Positions 10,652 to 20,107 of a DNA stretch of 64,000 nucleotides are shown one piece after another. The DNA comes from DATJKD01 sp963834855 (lineage in GTDB: Bacteria > Pseudomonadota > Gammaproteobacteria > Steroidobacterales > Steroidobacteraceae): contig CAWIDH010000018.1 in the NCBI GenBank assembly GCA_963834855.1, forward strand, positions 1-64,000, given 5' to 3'. The notes beneath the pieces are model-generated. The model ran no database searches, had not been told where the DNA came from, and saw only the letters and a program-made list of their open reading frames with translations. The stretch's first letter is position 1, and each line of letters opens with the position of its first letter. Position numbers and translations under genes: made by a program.

Positions 10652-11182
10652 ATGACCGATAAGACGACAGAGGGCCTCGCGCGACGCCTGCAACGGCTCG
10701 AGGACATCGAGGCGATCCGCCGTCTCAAGGCGCGGTACCTCAACGCCTGCGATTCGCAGGATCCGGAGGGCGCGAGCCGTTGCTTCGCGGACGGGAAGAT
10801 CCTGATCGATATGGGACACGTCGGCCGCTTCGAGCATCGCGACCAGTTCGCCGCGCTCTACCGGGCCGCGGGCTGCCACCCCCACGTGCTCGACATGCAC
10901 CATGGCACGAACTCCGAGATCGAGATCATCGACGACACGCATGCCCGCGCGCTCTGGGCGCTCGAGTACCGCAACATCAATACGCAGGATCGGACCGTGA
11001 CCTTCCTGAGCTCGGTGTATCACGACGAGTACATGAAGGTCGGCGGCGAGTGGAAGATCTCGAGCTGCCGCACCGAGTTCAAGACCGCGCTGCATTGCAG
11101 CTACGCGTCGGGGACGCTCGAGGCCCTCCTCGCAGCGAAATCGGTCGCCGGTGCCGTCGAATACCCGAGGGAAACGGCCTAG
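10652..11182 (+). CDS. SnoaL-like / NTF2-fold protein
   Basis: Intact, 176 residues. N-terminal LEDIEAIRRLKARYLNACDSQD helix, central MHHGTNSEIEIIDDTHARALWALEY and C-terminal GEWKISSCRTEF: the SnoaL_4 pattern. It starts an apparent run of four co-oriented genes (SnoaL, SDR, SnoaL, SDR) that continues into a fifth, another SDR. Pairing of SnoaL-fold proteins with SDRs suggests isomerase or dehydratase work on keto intermediates made by the SDRs. The exact activity is unknown. Confidence 0.82.
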   Translation: MTDKTTEGLARRLQRLEDIEAIRRLKARYLNACDSQDPEGASRCFADGKILIDMGHVGRFEHRDQFAALYRAAGCHPHVLDMHHGTNSEIEIIDDTHARALWALEYRNINTQDRTVTFLSSVYHDEYMKVGGEWKISSCRTEFKTALHCSYASGTLEALLAAKSVAGAVEYPRETA

Positions 11183-11208
11183 CCGGCGGCGGGTCGCGTC
11201 GCAGGACG

Positions 11209-11937
11209 ATGAGCGCAATACGCTTCGATTTCCGCGGCGCACGAGTGATCGTCACCGGCGGTACGAGCGGCATCGGCGCCGCGACCGCCCGTGCGTTCGT
11301 GGACGCGGGCGCGGACGTCACAATCACCGGCACCCGCGGCCGCAGCGAAGACTACGAGGACGTCCCTGCAGGCTGCCGATACGCACCGCTGCAGCTGGCG
11401 GACCCTGCGAGCATCGAGCAGTTCGTCGGCAATGTCGGGACGCTCGACGTGCTGGTAAACAACGCCGGCCACATCATGCCCGAGGCGTCGTTCCTCGACT
11501 GCCTGCGTGTCAATCTCGACGCCGTGCACCGGTTGTCGATGGCAGTTCACGCTCGCCTGGCGGCGAGCCGGCTCGAGGCCGGCGCGAGCGTGGTCAATCT
11601 CGCTTCGATGATGTCCTTCTTCGGCAGTCCGTGGCTGCCCGGCTATGGTGCGGCCAAGGCGGGCATCGTGCAGCTCACCAAGACGCTGGCCTCGGGCTGG
11701 GCGAAGGAGGGCATCCGCGTCAACGCCGTGGCCGCGGGATCGGTCCCGACGCGGATGACGTCGAAGTATGCCGAGGATCCGGAGGTCGCCGCCATGGTGA
11801 ATGCCAAGACGCCGATGGGCCGCTGGGCGCGTCCCGAGGAGATCGCTGCGCCCATCCTGTTCCTCTGTTCTCCGGCCGCGAGCTTCGTCACGGGCCATAC
11901 GCTCGTCGTCGACGGCGGCTATTCGATCATCGACTGA
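11209..11937 (+). CDS. SDR family oxidoreductase
   Basis: Intact, 242 residues. Cofactor motif TGGTSGIG, NNAGHIMPE, catalytic Ser in VVNLASMMSFFGS, YGAAK with Tyr and Lys, and C-terminal TGHTLVVDGGYSIID. It is shorter than usual in the region after strand 2. ATG 11209 follows GCAGGA. Lies 27 bp after the SnoaL gene and 36 bp before the next SnoaL-like gene; substrate unknown. Confidence 0.88.
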   Translation: MSAIRFDFRGARVIVTGGTSGIGAATARAFVDAGADVTITGTRGRSEDYEDVPAGCRYAPLQLADPASIEQFVGNVGTLDVLVNNAGHIMPEASFLDCLRVNLDAVHRLSMAVHARLAASRLEAGASVVNLASMMSFFGSPWLPGYGAAKAGIVQLTKTLASGWAKEGIRVNAVAAGSVPTRMTSKYAEDPEVAAMVNAKTPMGRWARPEEIAAPILFLCSPAASFVTGHTLVVDGGYSIID

Positions 11938-11973
11938 GGCGGTCGTAACACCCGCCCGACAAGGAGCCTGCCG

Positions 11974-12507
11974 ATGCCGTATCCCCGCGAGGAAGTCGAA
12001 GCCGCGATCCGCGGCCTGGCCGAGGCCTTCAAGGAAGCGGAGCGCCGCGGCTCCTGGTCCTGGCTGGCGGACGAGTTCTATCACGAGAACTGCGTCTACA
12101 CCTGCCCCTACGGCGGGGCGATGCTGGTCGTCGCGAACGGGCGCGAGGAAATCCGCCGCACGCACTACGGTCGCGACATGGAAGTCGGCGCCGCCTGGAA
12201 GGGCTGGAGCTTCCCGATCCTCGACTGGGGCGTGAACGGCGACCAGATCATCAGCCACTGGGTGAATCGCGGACCGGGTCGCCGTCCGGACGGCAGCTAC
12301 TACGAGACCCACGGCGTGTCGTTCATCACCTACGGCGGCCAGGGCAAGTTCTCCTCGCAATACGATCTCTTCGACCTCGGCCACCAGATGCGGCTCTGCG
12401 ACGAGCTCGAGGCCGTGGGTCTCCTCGATCCGAAGCTCAAGTCGGACTGGGTCGTGCCGATGAAGCGGCGACTGATCGGCATGCTGCAACAGGGACTGCC
12501 GGCATGA
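11974..12507 (+). CDS. NTF2-like protein (SnoaL/limonene-epoxide-hydrolase-like fold)
   Basis: Intact, 177 residues. It starts with a long helix (VEAAIRGLAEAFKEAERRGSWSWLADEFYHENCVYTC) and has GREEIRRTHYGRDMEVG and an aromatic-rich core typical of NTF2-like enzymes, plus a C-terminal helical extension ending KRRLIGMLQQGLPA. Its stop overlaps the ATG of the following SDR by 4 bp (ATGA), so the two are probably translationally coupled and act in one pathway. The reaction is not identified. Confidence 0.78.
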   Translation: MPYPREEVEAAIRGLAEAFKEAERRGSWSWLADEFYHENCVYTCPYGGAMLVVANGREEIRRTHYGRDMEVGAAWKGWSFPILDWGVNGDQIISHWVNRGPGRRPDGSYYETHGVSFITYGGQGKFSSQYDLFDLGHQMRLCDELEAVGLLDPKLKSDWVVPMKRRLIGMLQQGLPA

Positions 12508-13277
12508 GCGAACAGCTCTTTCCCGCGGGCGCCGTGCTCGTCATCGGCGGCAGTGGCGGCGTGGGCCAGGCCGTCTGCCTGGAATTCGCGCGCGCCGGCA
12601 CGGACGTCGCGCTCACCTATCACTCCAAGCGCGAAAACGCAGACAAGGTCGCTGAGAAGATCCGCGCGCTCGGTCGCAAGGTGAGCGTCCACCAGCTCAC
12701 CGTCGGCGACGCCGCGCGGGTCGATGAGGTCGTCGAGGCCGCTGCGAAGGAGCACGGGCGCCTGCACACCATCGTCGTCGGCGCCGGAACGCTCGCCGAG
12801 CAGGTGCTGATCTCCGAGATGACCCGCAAGCAATGGCAGACGGTCATCGACCAGGACCTGAACGGCTTCTTCAACGTCGTGCAGGCGACGCTCCCGCGGC
12901 TTCGGGCCTGGGGCGGCGGCTCGTATGTGCATCTCGGGTCCGCGGGTCATCTGCAGTGGCCGCCACGGGACGTGATGTCGGTGGCGCCCAAGGCCGCCAT
13001 CGAGGCGTTGATCACCGGGATCGCGAAGGAAGAGGGCCGCCACAACATCCGCGCGAACACGGTGCTGCTCGGCGTGATCGAGGCCGGCATGTTCCTCGAG
13101 CTGACGCGGCAGGGCGTGTTCGACCAGAAGTGGGTCGACGAGGTGCAGAAGAACCTGGCGCTCAAGCGCTGGGGGAAGCCGGAGGAAATCGGCTACGCCG
13201 CGGTGTTTCTCGCCTCGAGTCGTGCGGCGTACGTGACGGGGCTGCGCATTCCCGTGGCCGGCGGGTTCGGGCTGTGA
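12504..13277 (+). CDS. SDR-fold protein lacking the catalytic tyrosine
   Basis: Intact, 257 residues. Rossmann motif GGSGGVG, strand-4 VVGAG in place of NNAG, the Ser position in HLGSAGH, and C-terminal TGLRIPVAGGFGL. The segment that should read YxxxK is MSVAPK: Lys is present but the residue four before it is Ser instead of Tyr. This could mean a changed or lost redox activity, although the rest of the fold is well kept. It overlaps the upstream NTF2-like gene (ATGA) and the downstream SDR (GTGA), so all three are likely co-translated. Confidence 0.85.
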   Translation: MSEQLFPAGAVLVIGGSGGVGQAVCLEFARAGTDVALTYHSKRENADKVAEKIRALGRKVSVHQLTVGDAARVDEVVEAAAKEHGRLHTIVVGAGTLAEQVLISEMTRKQWQTVIDQDLNGFFNVVQATLPRLRAWGGGSYVHLGSAGHLQWPPRDVMSVAPKAAIEALITGIAKEEGRHNIRANTVLLGVIEAGMFLELTRQGVFDQKWVDEVQKNLALKRWGKPEEIGYAAVFLASSRAAYVTGLRIPVAGGFGL

Positions 13278-14069
13278 GCCGTCTGCTCGAGGACAAGGTC
13301 GTGCTGGTGTCCGGGATCGGCCCCGGCCTCGGCATCCACCTGGCCACGCTCGCGGCGGCGGAGGGCGCGAAGCTGGTCGTTTCCGCACGGACCGCCGACA
13401 AGCTCGACGGTGCGGAACGCGACGTCGCCGCGCTCGGTCTCGGTACCGAGGTGCTCAAGGTGCCGACGGACATCTCGCGCCGCTCGGACTGCCGGCAGCT
13501 CACCGATGCGGCCATCGAGCGGTTCGGCCGCATCGATGTCCTGATCAACAGCGCCTACATCGCGGGCACTTTCCGCCCGGTCGAGAGCGCGGACCTCGAC
13601 GACTGGCGGAAGGTATTCGACGTCAACGTGTTCGGGACCTTGAACCTCACGCAGGAGGTGATCCCGCACATGAAGCACCAGCACCGGGGCTCGATCGTCA
13701 ACGTCAATTCGCAGGTGACGCGCAAGCCGCTGGCGGGCCAGGGCGGATATGCGGCGTCGAAGGCGGCCCTGGCCTGCGCGACCTCGTATCTCGCGCTCGA
13801 GTGCGGCAAGCACGGGATCCGGGTCAACTCCGTGTTCCTGGGCTGGATGTGGGGGCCGGCCGTTGCAGGCTATTTCGAAGGCCTCGCGAAGGAGCTCAAC
13901 ACGACCGTCGAGGCGCTCAAGGCGCAGGTCGCGGAGAACATTCCGCTCGGGATCATTCCGGCCGGATCGCGAATGCGCGCGTTCGATCATCTACCTGGCG
14001 TCGGACCTGGCTTCAGTCGTCACCGGGGCCGCGCTCGACGTCAACGGGGGCGAGTACCTCCCGCGGTGA
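13274..14069 (+). CDS. SDR family oxidoreductase, one frameshift
   Basis: Starts GTG 13274, overlapping the previous stop. Cofactor motif SGIGPGLG, strand-4 INSAYIAGT in place of NNAG, catalytic Ser in IVNVNSQVTRK, YAASK, and C-terminal TGAALDVNGGEYLPR. A frameshift near 13978 splits off the last 30 residues; restoring it gives SIIYLASDLASVVTG, normal for the family. About 264 residues. Fourth SDR of region 1; substrate unknown. Confidence 0.86.
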
Positions 14070-14072
14070 CGA

Positions 14073-14515
14073 TCAAACGGCGCCTCGGCTCTCGTCCCAG
14101 CGCGCGTCCGGGCCGAGCGCCTCGAGCGTCACCAGCGGGTTCACGTACTCGCGCCAGTGCGCCACCTTGCCGTCCCGGAAGCGCACCACGGCGATGTAGA
14201 GGTTCTCGTACGGCGCATTTCGCGGCAGGTAGGTGCTGTGCGAGCTGTATTCCGCGACGAGCATATCGGGGTCGGCGAGGTCGTGCAGATGCTGGATGCG
14301 GTAGCGGTAGGGGGTGAACGTGACCCAGCTCACCTCGAGCGCCTCCCGGAGTCGGCGCGCGCCCGACATCTGCGTCGGGAATCCCTTTCATGACGACGTA
14401 TGGCCATTCGCAGACCAGGTCGGGGTCAAGATGACGCTCGAAGCGCGTCATAGTCCTTGCGACCGAGCGCCTCGAGCATGGCGACGAATGCATCGCGGTT
14501 GGCGGGCGCCGTCAT
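14073..14515 (-). CDS. SnoaL-like protein, frameshifted
   Basis: Minus-strand gene from ATG 14515 (MTAPANRDAFVAMLEALGRKDYDA). After a frameshift near 14445 it continues FERHLDPDLVCEWPYVVMKGIPD, and after a second near 14375 it ends YENLYIAVVRFRDGKVAHWREYVNPLV. That C-terminal strand pair is diagnostic of SnoaL/PhzA-like NTF2 proteins. About 145 residues when joined. Convergent with the SDR at 14069 and divergent from the MFS gene at 14567. Confidence 0.75.
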
Positions 14516-14566
14516 ATGGACGCGGGATGATAGTCGCACCGTGCCAATCCGACCCCGTCTAAACGG

Positions 14567-15735
14567 ATGAGGCCCGCGGAGGCAGCGAACGGGCAGGCCC
14601 GGGCTCGCACCTGGGTCGTGATCCTGGGTCCGTCGCTCGTGTCCTTCGTGCCGATGGCGATGGCGCCCGCGCTGCCACGCATGGCGGAGCATTTCGCCGG
14701 CGAGCGCGACGGAGCGCTGTTCGCTCAGCTCGTGATGACCGTCCCTGCCGTCCTGCTGATCGTCAGCGCGACGCTCGCGGGGATGCTTGCGGAGAGGATC
14801 GGCCGGCGGCGGGTGCTCATCGCCGCGCTCCTGCTGTTCATCCTGGCTGGAACCGCCGGCCTGTACGCGCCCGATGCGAACACGCTGATCGCGTCGCGGC
14901 TGCTGCTCGGCCTCGCGGGCGGCGCGGTGCTGACGTCGTCGCTGTCACTGGCCGGCGATTTTCCGGAGGGCGGCGCGCGCGAGCGGGTGCTGGGATTCGC
15001 GGGCGCGGGGGGCGCGGCAGGCGCGATCGTAGCCCTGAACGCCGGTGGTTCACTCGTCGACGCTTTCGGCTGGCGCGGGCCATTCGCCCTGTATGCACTC
15101 GGACTCGTCGCGCTTGCTTCCCGCCTGGTTCGGGCTGCGGCCCCACGCGCACGTGGCTGTCGAGCGCCACGGGTTGCTCGAGCCGCTCATGCTGTACTGG
15201 CCGATCTACCTTCTCGTGATCGCATTCGCGATCGGGCTCTTCATGCCGGGGATACAGGGCCCGTTCCTGCTCGAAGATCTGCGGGTCACGAGCGCTGCGA
15301 CCCTGGGACTCGTCGTGTCCGCAAGCTCGATCGCGGCCGTGGTTGCGGCGTCGAGCTACGGCTGGCTTGCGCGCAGGCTCACGCAGCCCCGGCAGCTCGC
15401 GTTCGTCGCGGGCTGCCTCGGCGTCGGCTGCCTGGTCAACGGATTCGCGAGCAGCGTGCCCATGATCGCGCTGGGTTGCGCGCTGACGGGCATGGGTGGC
15501 GGGCTCAACGAGCCGGTGCTCGTGTCCGTGCTGTTCTCGCGAACGCCGGAGTCGATGCGTACCCGGGCCGTCGGCCTGCTGTTGAGCGCCATATTCCTCG
15601 GCCAGTTCCTGAACCCGCTCGCCGTGGATCCTCTGCGAGCAGCAGTTCGGCATCCGCGGCGCGTTCGTTGCGATCGGCGGCCTGCTGCTGTTGCTGGCCG
15701 CGATGCTTGCGGCCGGAAAGTGGAGACGTTCCTGA
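14567..15735 (+). CDS. MFS transporter, two frameshifts
   Basis: Opens with a hydrophobic helix (WVVILGPSLVSFVPMAMAPALP) and has MLAERIGRRRVLI, the loop 2-3 MFS signature. The frame breaks near 15120 and near 15635; both halves are clear MFS sequence (MPGIQGPFLLEDLRV..., IRGAFVAIGGLLLLLAAMLAAGKWRRS). About 388 residues. It ends directly against the convergent LuxR-type regulator. Related in layout to the MFS gene at 2055 (both have a PRMAEHFAGER- or AGHFGGERL-like first loop), so they may be paralogues. Confidence 0.82.
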
Positions 15736-16879
15736 CTACTGGGCCAGCATGGCGACGCTCTGCAGCAGCGCGCGCACGAGCTTGGTCTGGCGGTCGAACC
15801 CGGTCTTGGAAAAGATGGCGCGCAGGTGCGCCCGCGCGGTGTTCGGGCTGATGCCGAGCTCCTCGGCCGCCTCCTGAAGCGTGCGGCCTGCGGCGAGTCG
15901 CAGCGCGAGCGCGGCTTCCTTCGGCGTCAGGTCGAAGAGCTTCTGGATCACTGCGGCCGGCACCTCCTTGGGCTCCGGCTCGGTGACATCGGAGCTGATG
16001 AATACGGCGACCGTGGCCCGCAGGTGATCTCCGCCCTGCAGCACGCCGCGTGACGAGGGTCGCACGACGAGCCCGAACTCCGGCCGGCCGGAGGGGCGAC
16101 GCACCCGCATGACCTGCAGGATCGAGGGCCGGCCTGAGTTGTGTGTTTCGACCGCCTTTCCGATCAGCTCACGGAACTGCTTCGCATCCTCGCGGTTCGA
16201 CAGAACGATCTGGTCGTTGTTCATGGAGATTCCGTCGCGTTGGCCGCAGCACCAGCTCGGCGAGGCGGTTCGTATGGATCACGCGGCCGTGCTCGTCGAG
16301 CATGATCGTGGCCATCGTCAGCTGGTCCATGGCGTCGGCGTAGAACGCACGCTCGGTCTTCACTTCGTCGAGGTCGGAGTACAGGCGGATGGCGGTGCGC
16401 AGGTGCGGCGCGAGCATCTCGACGAACGCGCAGTCCGCATCGGCGAAGTTGCCTGCGTCCTTCGATCGGCACAACCGCAGTCGGGCGTGGAACTGCCCGG
16501 GCTCGCGTATGTCGAGACCGACTGCGTATTCGACATCGATCCGCGCGAGCCACTCCGTGTAGTAGGGCGTTCGACGGAACTCCTCTGGATCGACCAGGTC
16601 GTGGAGGCGGATCGCACGGCCTTCGGGAATGTTCACGAATGGATCCACGATCAGGTATTTCTGCTGCTCGGGCGTGAGCTGCCGCGGGTTGTAGGAGTAG
16701 AGCAGCCCCTGCCGGTCCCCGCTCGGCCAGCGGAGGCTCAGCACCGAGCTCACGAGCCGGAGGCGCGGCGCGAGCAGCTCCTGGAAGCGGTGCCAGCCGT
16801 GCGCTTCGCGGGCTCCGCCATAGAGGGCGAGCAGGAGCTCGCTCAGGCCCTGCTCGTCGACGCCGCTGGAGTCGCCGAC
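15736..16879 (-). CDS. LuxR-type HTH transcriptional regulator, frameshifted, start unclear
   Basis: The C-terminus (LTPKEAALALRLAAGRTLQEAAEELGISPNTARAHLRAIFSKTGFDRQTKLV) is a LuxR/GerE helix-turn-helix. The N-terminal 200 residues resemble a PAS/GAF-type sensor (LMLDEHGRVIHTNRLAELVLR at its end). A frameshift near 16240 separates the two parts. Reading upstream, conserved-looking sequence begins at about 16879 (VGDSSGVDEQGLSELLLALYGG), but an in-frame stop lies just before it and no ATG or GTG is present, so another indel near the start is likely. Divergent from the Fe-S flavoenzyme at 17004, which it may control. Confidence 0.78.
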
Positions 16880-17003
16880 ACCGGCGCGTCAACTCGCCCT
16901 GCGCCGGCCCGCTGCGCTTCCGGCCGTACCGCTCCTGCCACTGGTTCCCCCGAATCTAGCCGCGATCGGATGGTAGTCCACGCCCGAAGATGAGGGAAAC
17001 CGG

Positions 17004-19208
17004 GTGATCCGGATCCGGCCCATCGTCTATTCCGAGGATGGCGCGGACCGGGACTATCGGCGACAGTCCCGGCATGACGCGGGAATTACCGCCATCTGCT
17101 CGTCGCCGGGCCGGATCGGCCGGCTCGAGCTTCGCAACCGGATCCTCATGTCGCCGATGGGCTCGAACCTCGCCGAGGAGGACGGCAGCTGCGGCGAGCG
17201 GATCCTGCGCTACTACGAGGCGCGCGCGCAGGGAGGCGCTGCGATGGTGATCATGGGATCGGTCGGCGTCGCCTGGCCGCGCGGTTCGGGCAACCAGCGG
17301 CAAGTGGCGTTGTCCGAGGACCGGTTCATTGCGCCGCTGTCACGGGTCGCGGCGGCCGTGCATGCGCACGGTGCGCGGATCGCCGTGCAGCTGCAGCACG
17401 CCGGCGCGATCGCGGTCAACGAGCCATTCCACGGTCTGCCATTCCTCGTTCCGTCGGTGCCCGAGGCGAAGGCGATCGACTGGCCCGTGGATCTGACCGC
17501 GGACGAGAAGCGCGACATGTTCGACAAGTTCTTCGCGCCTACCGTCAAGATCGGTTACCAGGAGGCGACCGACGAGGACATCGAATGGCTGCTCGCGAGC
17601 TTCGCCGCGTCCGCCGTGCGTGCCCGCGCGGCCGGGATCGACGGCGTCGAGCTCCACGCCGGGCACGGTTACATCTTCTCGTCGTTCCTGTCGCCCTCGA
17701 GCAACCGGCGCGCCGATCGCTACGGCGGGCCGCTCGAGAACCGCGCCCGCCTGCTCGTCGAGGCCGTGCGGCGCGTGCGCGCGGCCGTCGGCGACGATTA
17801 TCCGGTCTGGTGTCGCCTCGACTCCGAGGAGTACCTGAAGACCGACGGCATCTCGCTCGACGATGCGATCGAGACGGCGAAGCTCGTGGAACAGGCGGGC
17901 GTGGATGCGGTGCACGTCACCGCGTACGCCGATGCGAGCAAGGGCATCAGCTTCACCGAGGCGCATACGGTCGCCGAGCCCTGCAAGTACGTGCCCAACA
18001 CGGCGGCGATCAAGGCCGCGGTCCGCGTTCCGGTGATCGGTGTCGGGCGCATCGAGCCCGCCGTGGCCGACCGGCTGATTGCGGAGGGCAAGCTCGACTT
18101 CGTCGCGATGGCACGCAAGCTCCTCGCCGACCCGGAGTTGCCCGCGAAGCTCGCCGCCGGCCGGCCGGACCTGATCCGACCTTGCATCTACTGCTACACC
18201 TGCATCAGCCAGATCTTTCTCGGCAGCCACACCCGTTGCGCGGTCAACGCGCAGACGGGATTCGAGGCGTCCGACCCGATCGTGCCGGCGACCGTGCGCA
18301 AGCGCGTGCTGGTGATCGGCGGCGGTCCCGCCGGCATGGAGGCCGCGCGTGTCGCCGCATTGCGAGGTCACGCGGTCGAGCTCGTCGAGGCGGGCGACCG
18401 TCTGGGCGGAACCGTCTTCTTCTCGTCGATCGTATCGCCGGACAACGGTCCCTTGATCGACTACCTGGCCGGGCAGCTCGAGGAACTCGGGGTCAGGGTT
18501 CGTCTCGGGACGCAGGCCAGCGTGGAGTTCGTCCGAAGGGCGGCGCCTGATGAGGTCGTTGTCGCGACCGGCGCCCGGCGCGGCCTGATCGACATCCCGG
18601 GCGCAGATCTGCCGCATGTACTGAGCGGCGACGAGATGCGCGAGATGGTCACCGGCCGGTTCGGCCCGACGCTTGCGCGCAAGCTCAGAGCCGTCGCTGC
18701 GGCTTGCGCTTGCGGCCGGGCGGTGGAGTGGCGCGCTCGGCAACGCACGGACCATTCGACGCCTGAGCCATCACTGGTTGCCGCTCGGCCGCCATGTCGT
18801 CGATCTACGGCGGCGGCCTGGTCGGCGTCGAGCTCGCCGAGTTCCTCGCCGAGCGCGGCCGCACGGTGACCTTGATCGAGCCCGGGCCCGCACTTCGGCA
18901 AGGAGCTCATGCTGGTGCGCCGCTGGCGACTGATGGACACGCTGCGCAAGCTCAAGGTGCGGCTGCTTGCGTCAACCGAGCTGCTGCAGATCCAGGCAGG
19001 CCGCGTGCGCTATCGAACCGCCAGCGGCCAGCAACAGACCCGCCGCGCAGACCAGGTGATCATGGCGCTCGGTGCAGCTCCGGACGAATCACTCGCAAAG
19101 GCGCTCGAGGGTGTGTGCCCGCGGGTGCACTGCATCGGCGATGCACAGGAGCTTGCATACATCGAGGGTGCCATTCGCAGCGGAAACAGAGTCGGGCGCA
19201 TCCTGTGA
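17004..19208 (+). CDS. NADH:flavin oxidoreductase with Fe-S and NAD(P)-binding domains (FadH/BaiCD-like), frameshifted
   Basis: About 680 residues. The TIM-barrel OYE domain has ILMSPMGSNLAEEDG, VQLQHAG, and GVELHAGHGYIFSSFLSPSSN. A cysteine cluster CIYCYTCISQIFLGSHTRCAVN ligates the 4Fe-4S centre. The C-terminal flavin/pyridine nucleotide domain starts at RVLVIGGGPAGMEAARVAA and ends HCIGDAQELAYIEGAIRSGNRVGRIL. Frameshifts near 18690, 18795 and 18890 break the last third. The start is uncertain: GTG 17004 in frame, or ATG 17074 with an indel shortly after. The family reduces enone or dienoyl-CoA double bonds (2,4-dienoyl-CoA reductase, BaiCD 3-oxocholenoyl-CoA oxidoreductase); a steroid or bile-acid ene-reduction is an inference. 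Confidence 0.85.
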
Positions 19209-19237
19209 CCGGCGTGCCCACACGATGACTCGCGCCG

Positions 19238-20083
19238 CTAACCTCGAAACGCCTCGTTGCTCCAATCCCAGGCGCCGCGCGGCAGCGCATCGACGATCCC
19301 GAGATCATCGCGGATCTGCTCCATCGTCCGGTCGAAGTGGTCCTCCCACTTCACGTAGAAGAGCGGCTGATTGACGCGCTTGCCCATGACCGTCGCGCGG
19401 TCGAGCATGAGCAGCATCTCGGTCGCCACGCGGGGATAGTGCAGCGCGGCACGGCTGAGCCCGGTCGCGAACAGCAGCATCCCGTGGCGGTTTATCTCGT
19501 GGGCGAGGGCCTCGCTGAAATAGATCGCGTTGCTGACGGCCGTGAAGATCATCAGCCCGTACTCACCGAGCGGCGTCGACTCGAAGCCGGTGACCATGTG
19601 CTCGATGTCATGGCTCTGCACGCGCCGCTTGATGAAGTACTCGTAGTCGTTGCCCGGCGCCTCGCGGAACGCGAAGTCGAGCGTGAACCCGCTGCCCGTC
19701 ATGAACTCGTACACGTGCGCGCCGAGCGTGCCGGGTGCGCAGTGCGCGACGCCAGCAGGTTTCATGTCGGAGACGAATCGTGCATCCAGCCATGCAGCGA
19801 ACTCGGGCTTCGCCCGACGCTCGTGCTCGATCAGCCGGAACAGCTGTGGCCAATCGGTCAGCTCGTTGAGCGCCGCGCTGAACTCCGGCACCAGATAGGC
19901 CTCGGGCAGGTCGTGCCCGGTGCGCTGCAGCCCCAAGGCGGCATAGACCTCGCGCATGCGGCCGCTGTTCAGATACTTCGACGAGCTGATCAGGATGCTG
20001 CTCGCCGTCGTCAGCGGCTTGCGCCCGCCTTGCAGGTAGGCGACGTCGGCCTCGCCCATGTCGATCGGATTCTTCGCTGCCAT
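19238..20083 (-). CDS. Coq4-like domain protein
   Basis: Intact, 281 residues. The segment SHDIEHMVTGFESTPLGEYGL carries the HDxxH...GE pattern that binds zinc or metal in Coq4, the ubiquinone-biosynthesis protein. The rest is helical and includes the N-terminal YLQGGRKPLTTASSILISSSKYLNSGRMREVYAALGL. Stand-alone Coq4-like proteins also occur outside ubiquinone operons; here it sits 24 bp downstream of a zinc alcohol dehydrogenase gene in an apparent operon. Coq4 has been linked to C1 decarboxylation/hydroxylation of the quinone ring, but a role here is unknown. Confidence 0.8.
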   Translation of the reverse strand: MAAKNPIDMGEADVAYLQGGRKPLTTASSILISSSKYLNSGRMREVYAALGLQRTGHDLPEAYLVPEFSAALNELTDWPQLFRLIEHERRAKPEFAAWLDARFVSDMKPAGVAHCAPGTLGAHVYEFMTGSGFTLDFAFREAPGNDYEYFIKRRVQSHDIEHMVTGFESTPLGEYGLMIFTAVSNAIYFSEALAHEINRHGMLLFATGLSRAALHYPRVATEMLLMLDRATVMGKRVNQPLFYVKWEDHFDRTMEQIRDDLGIVDALPRGAWDWSNEAFRG

Positions 20084-20107
20084 CGACGTCCTCCGTATGC
20101 GCGACCG

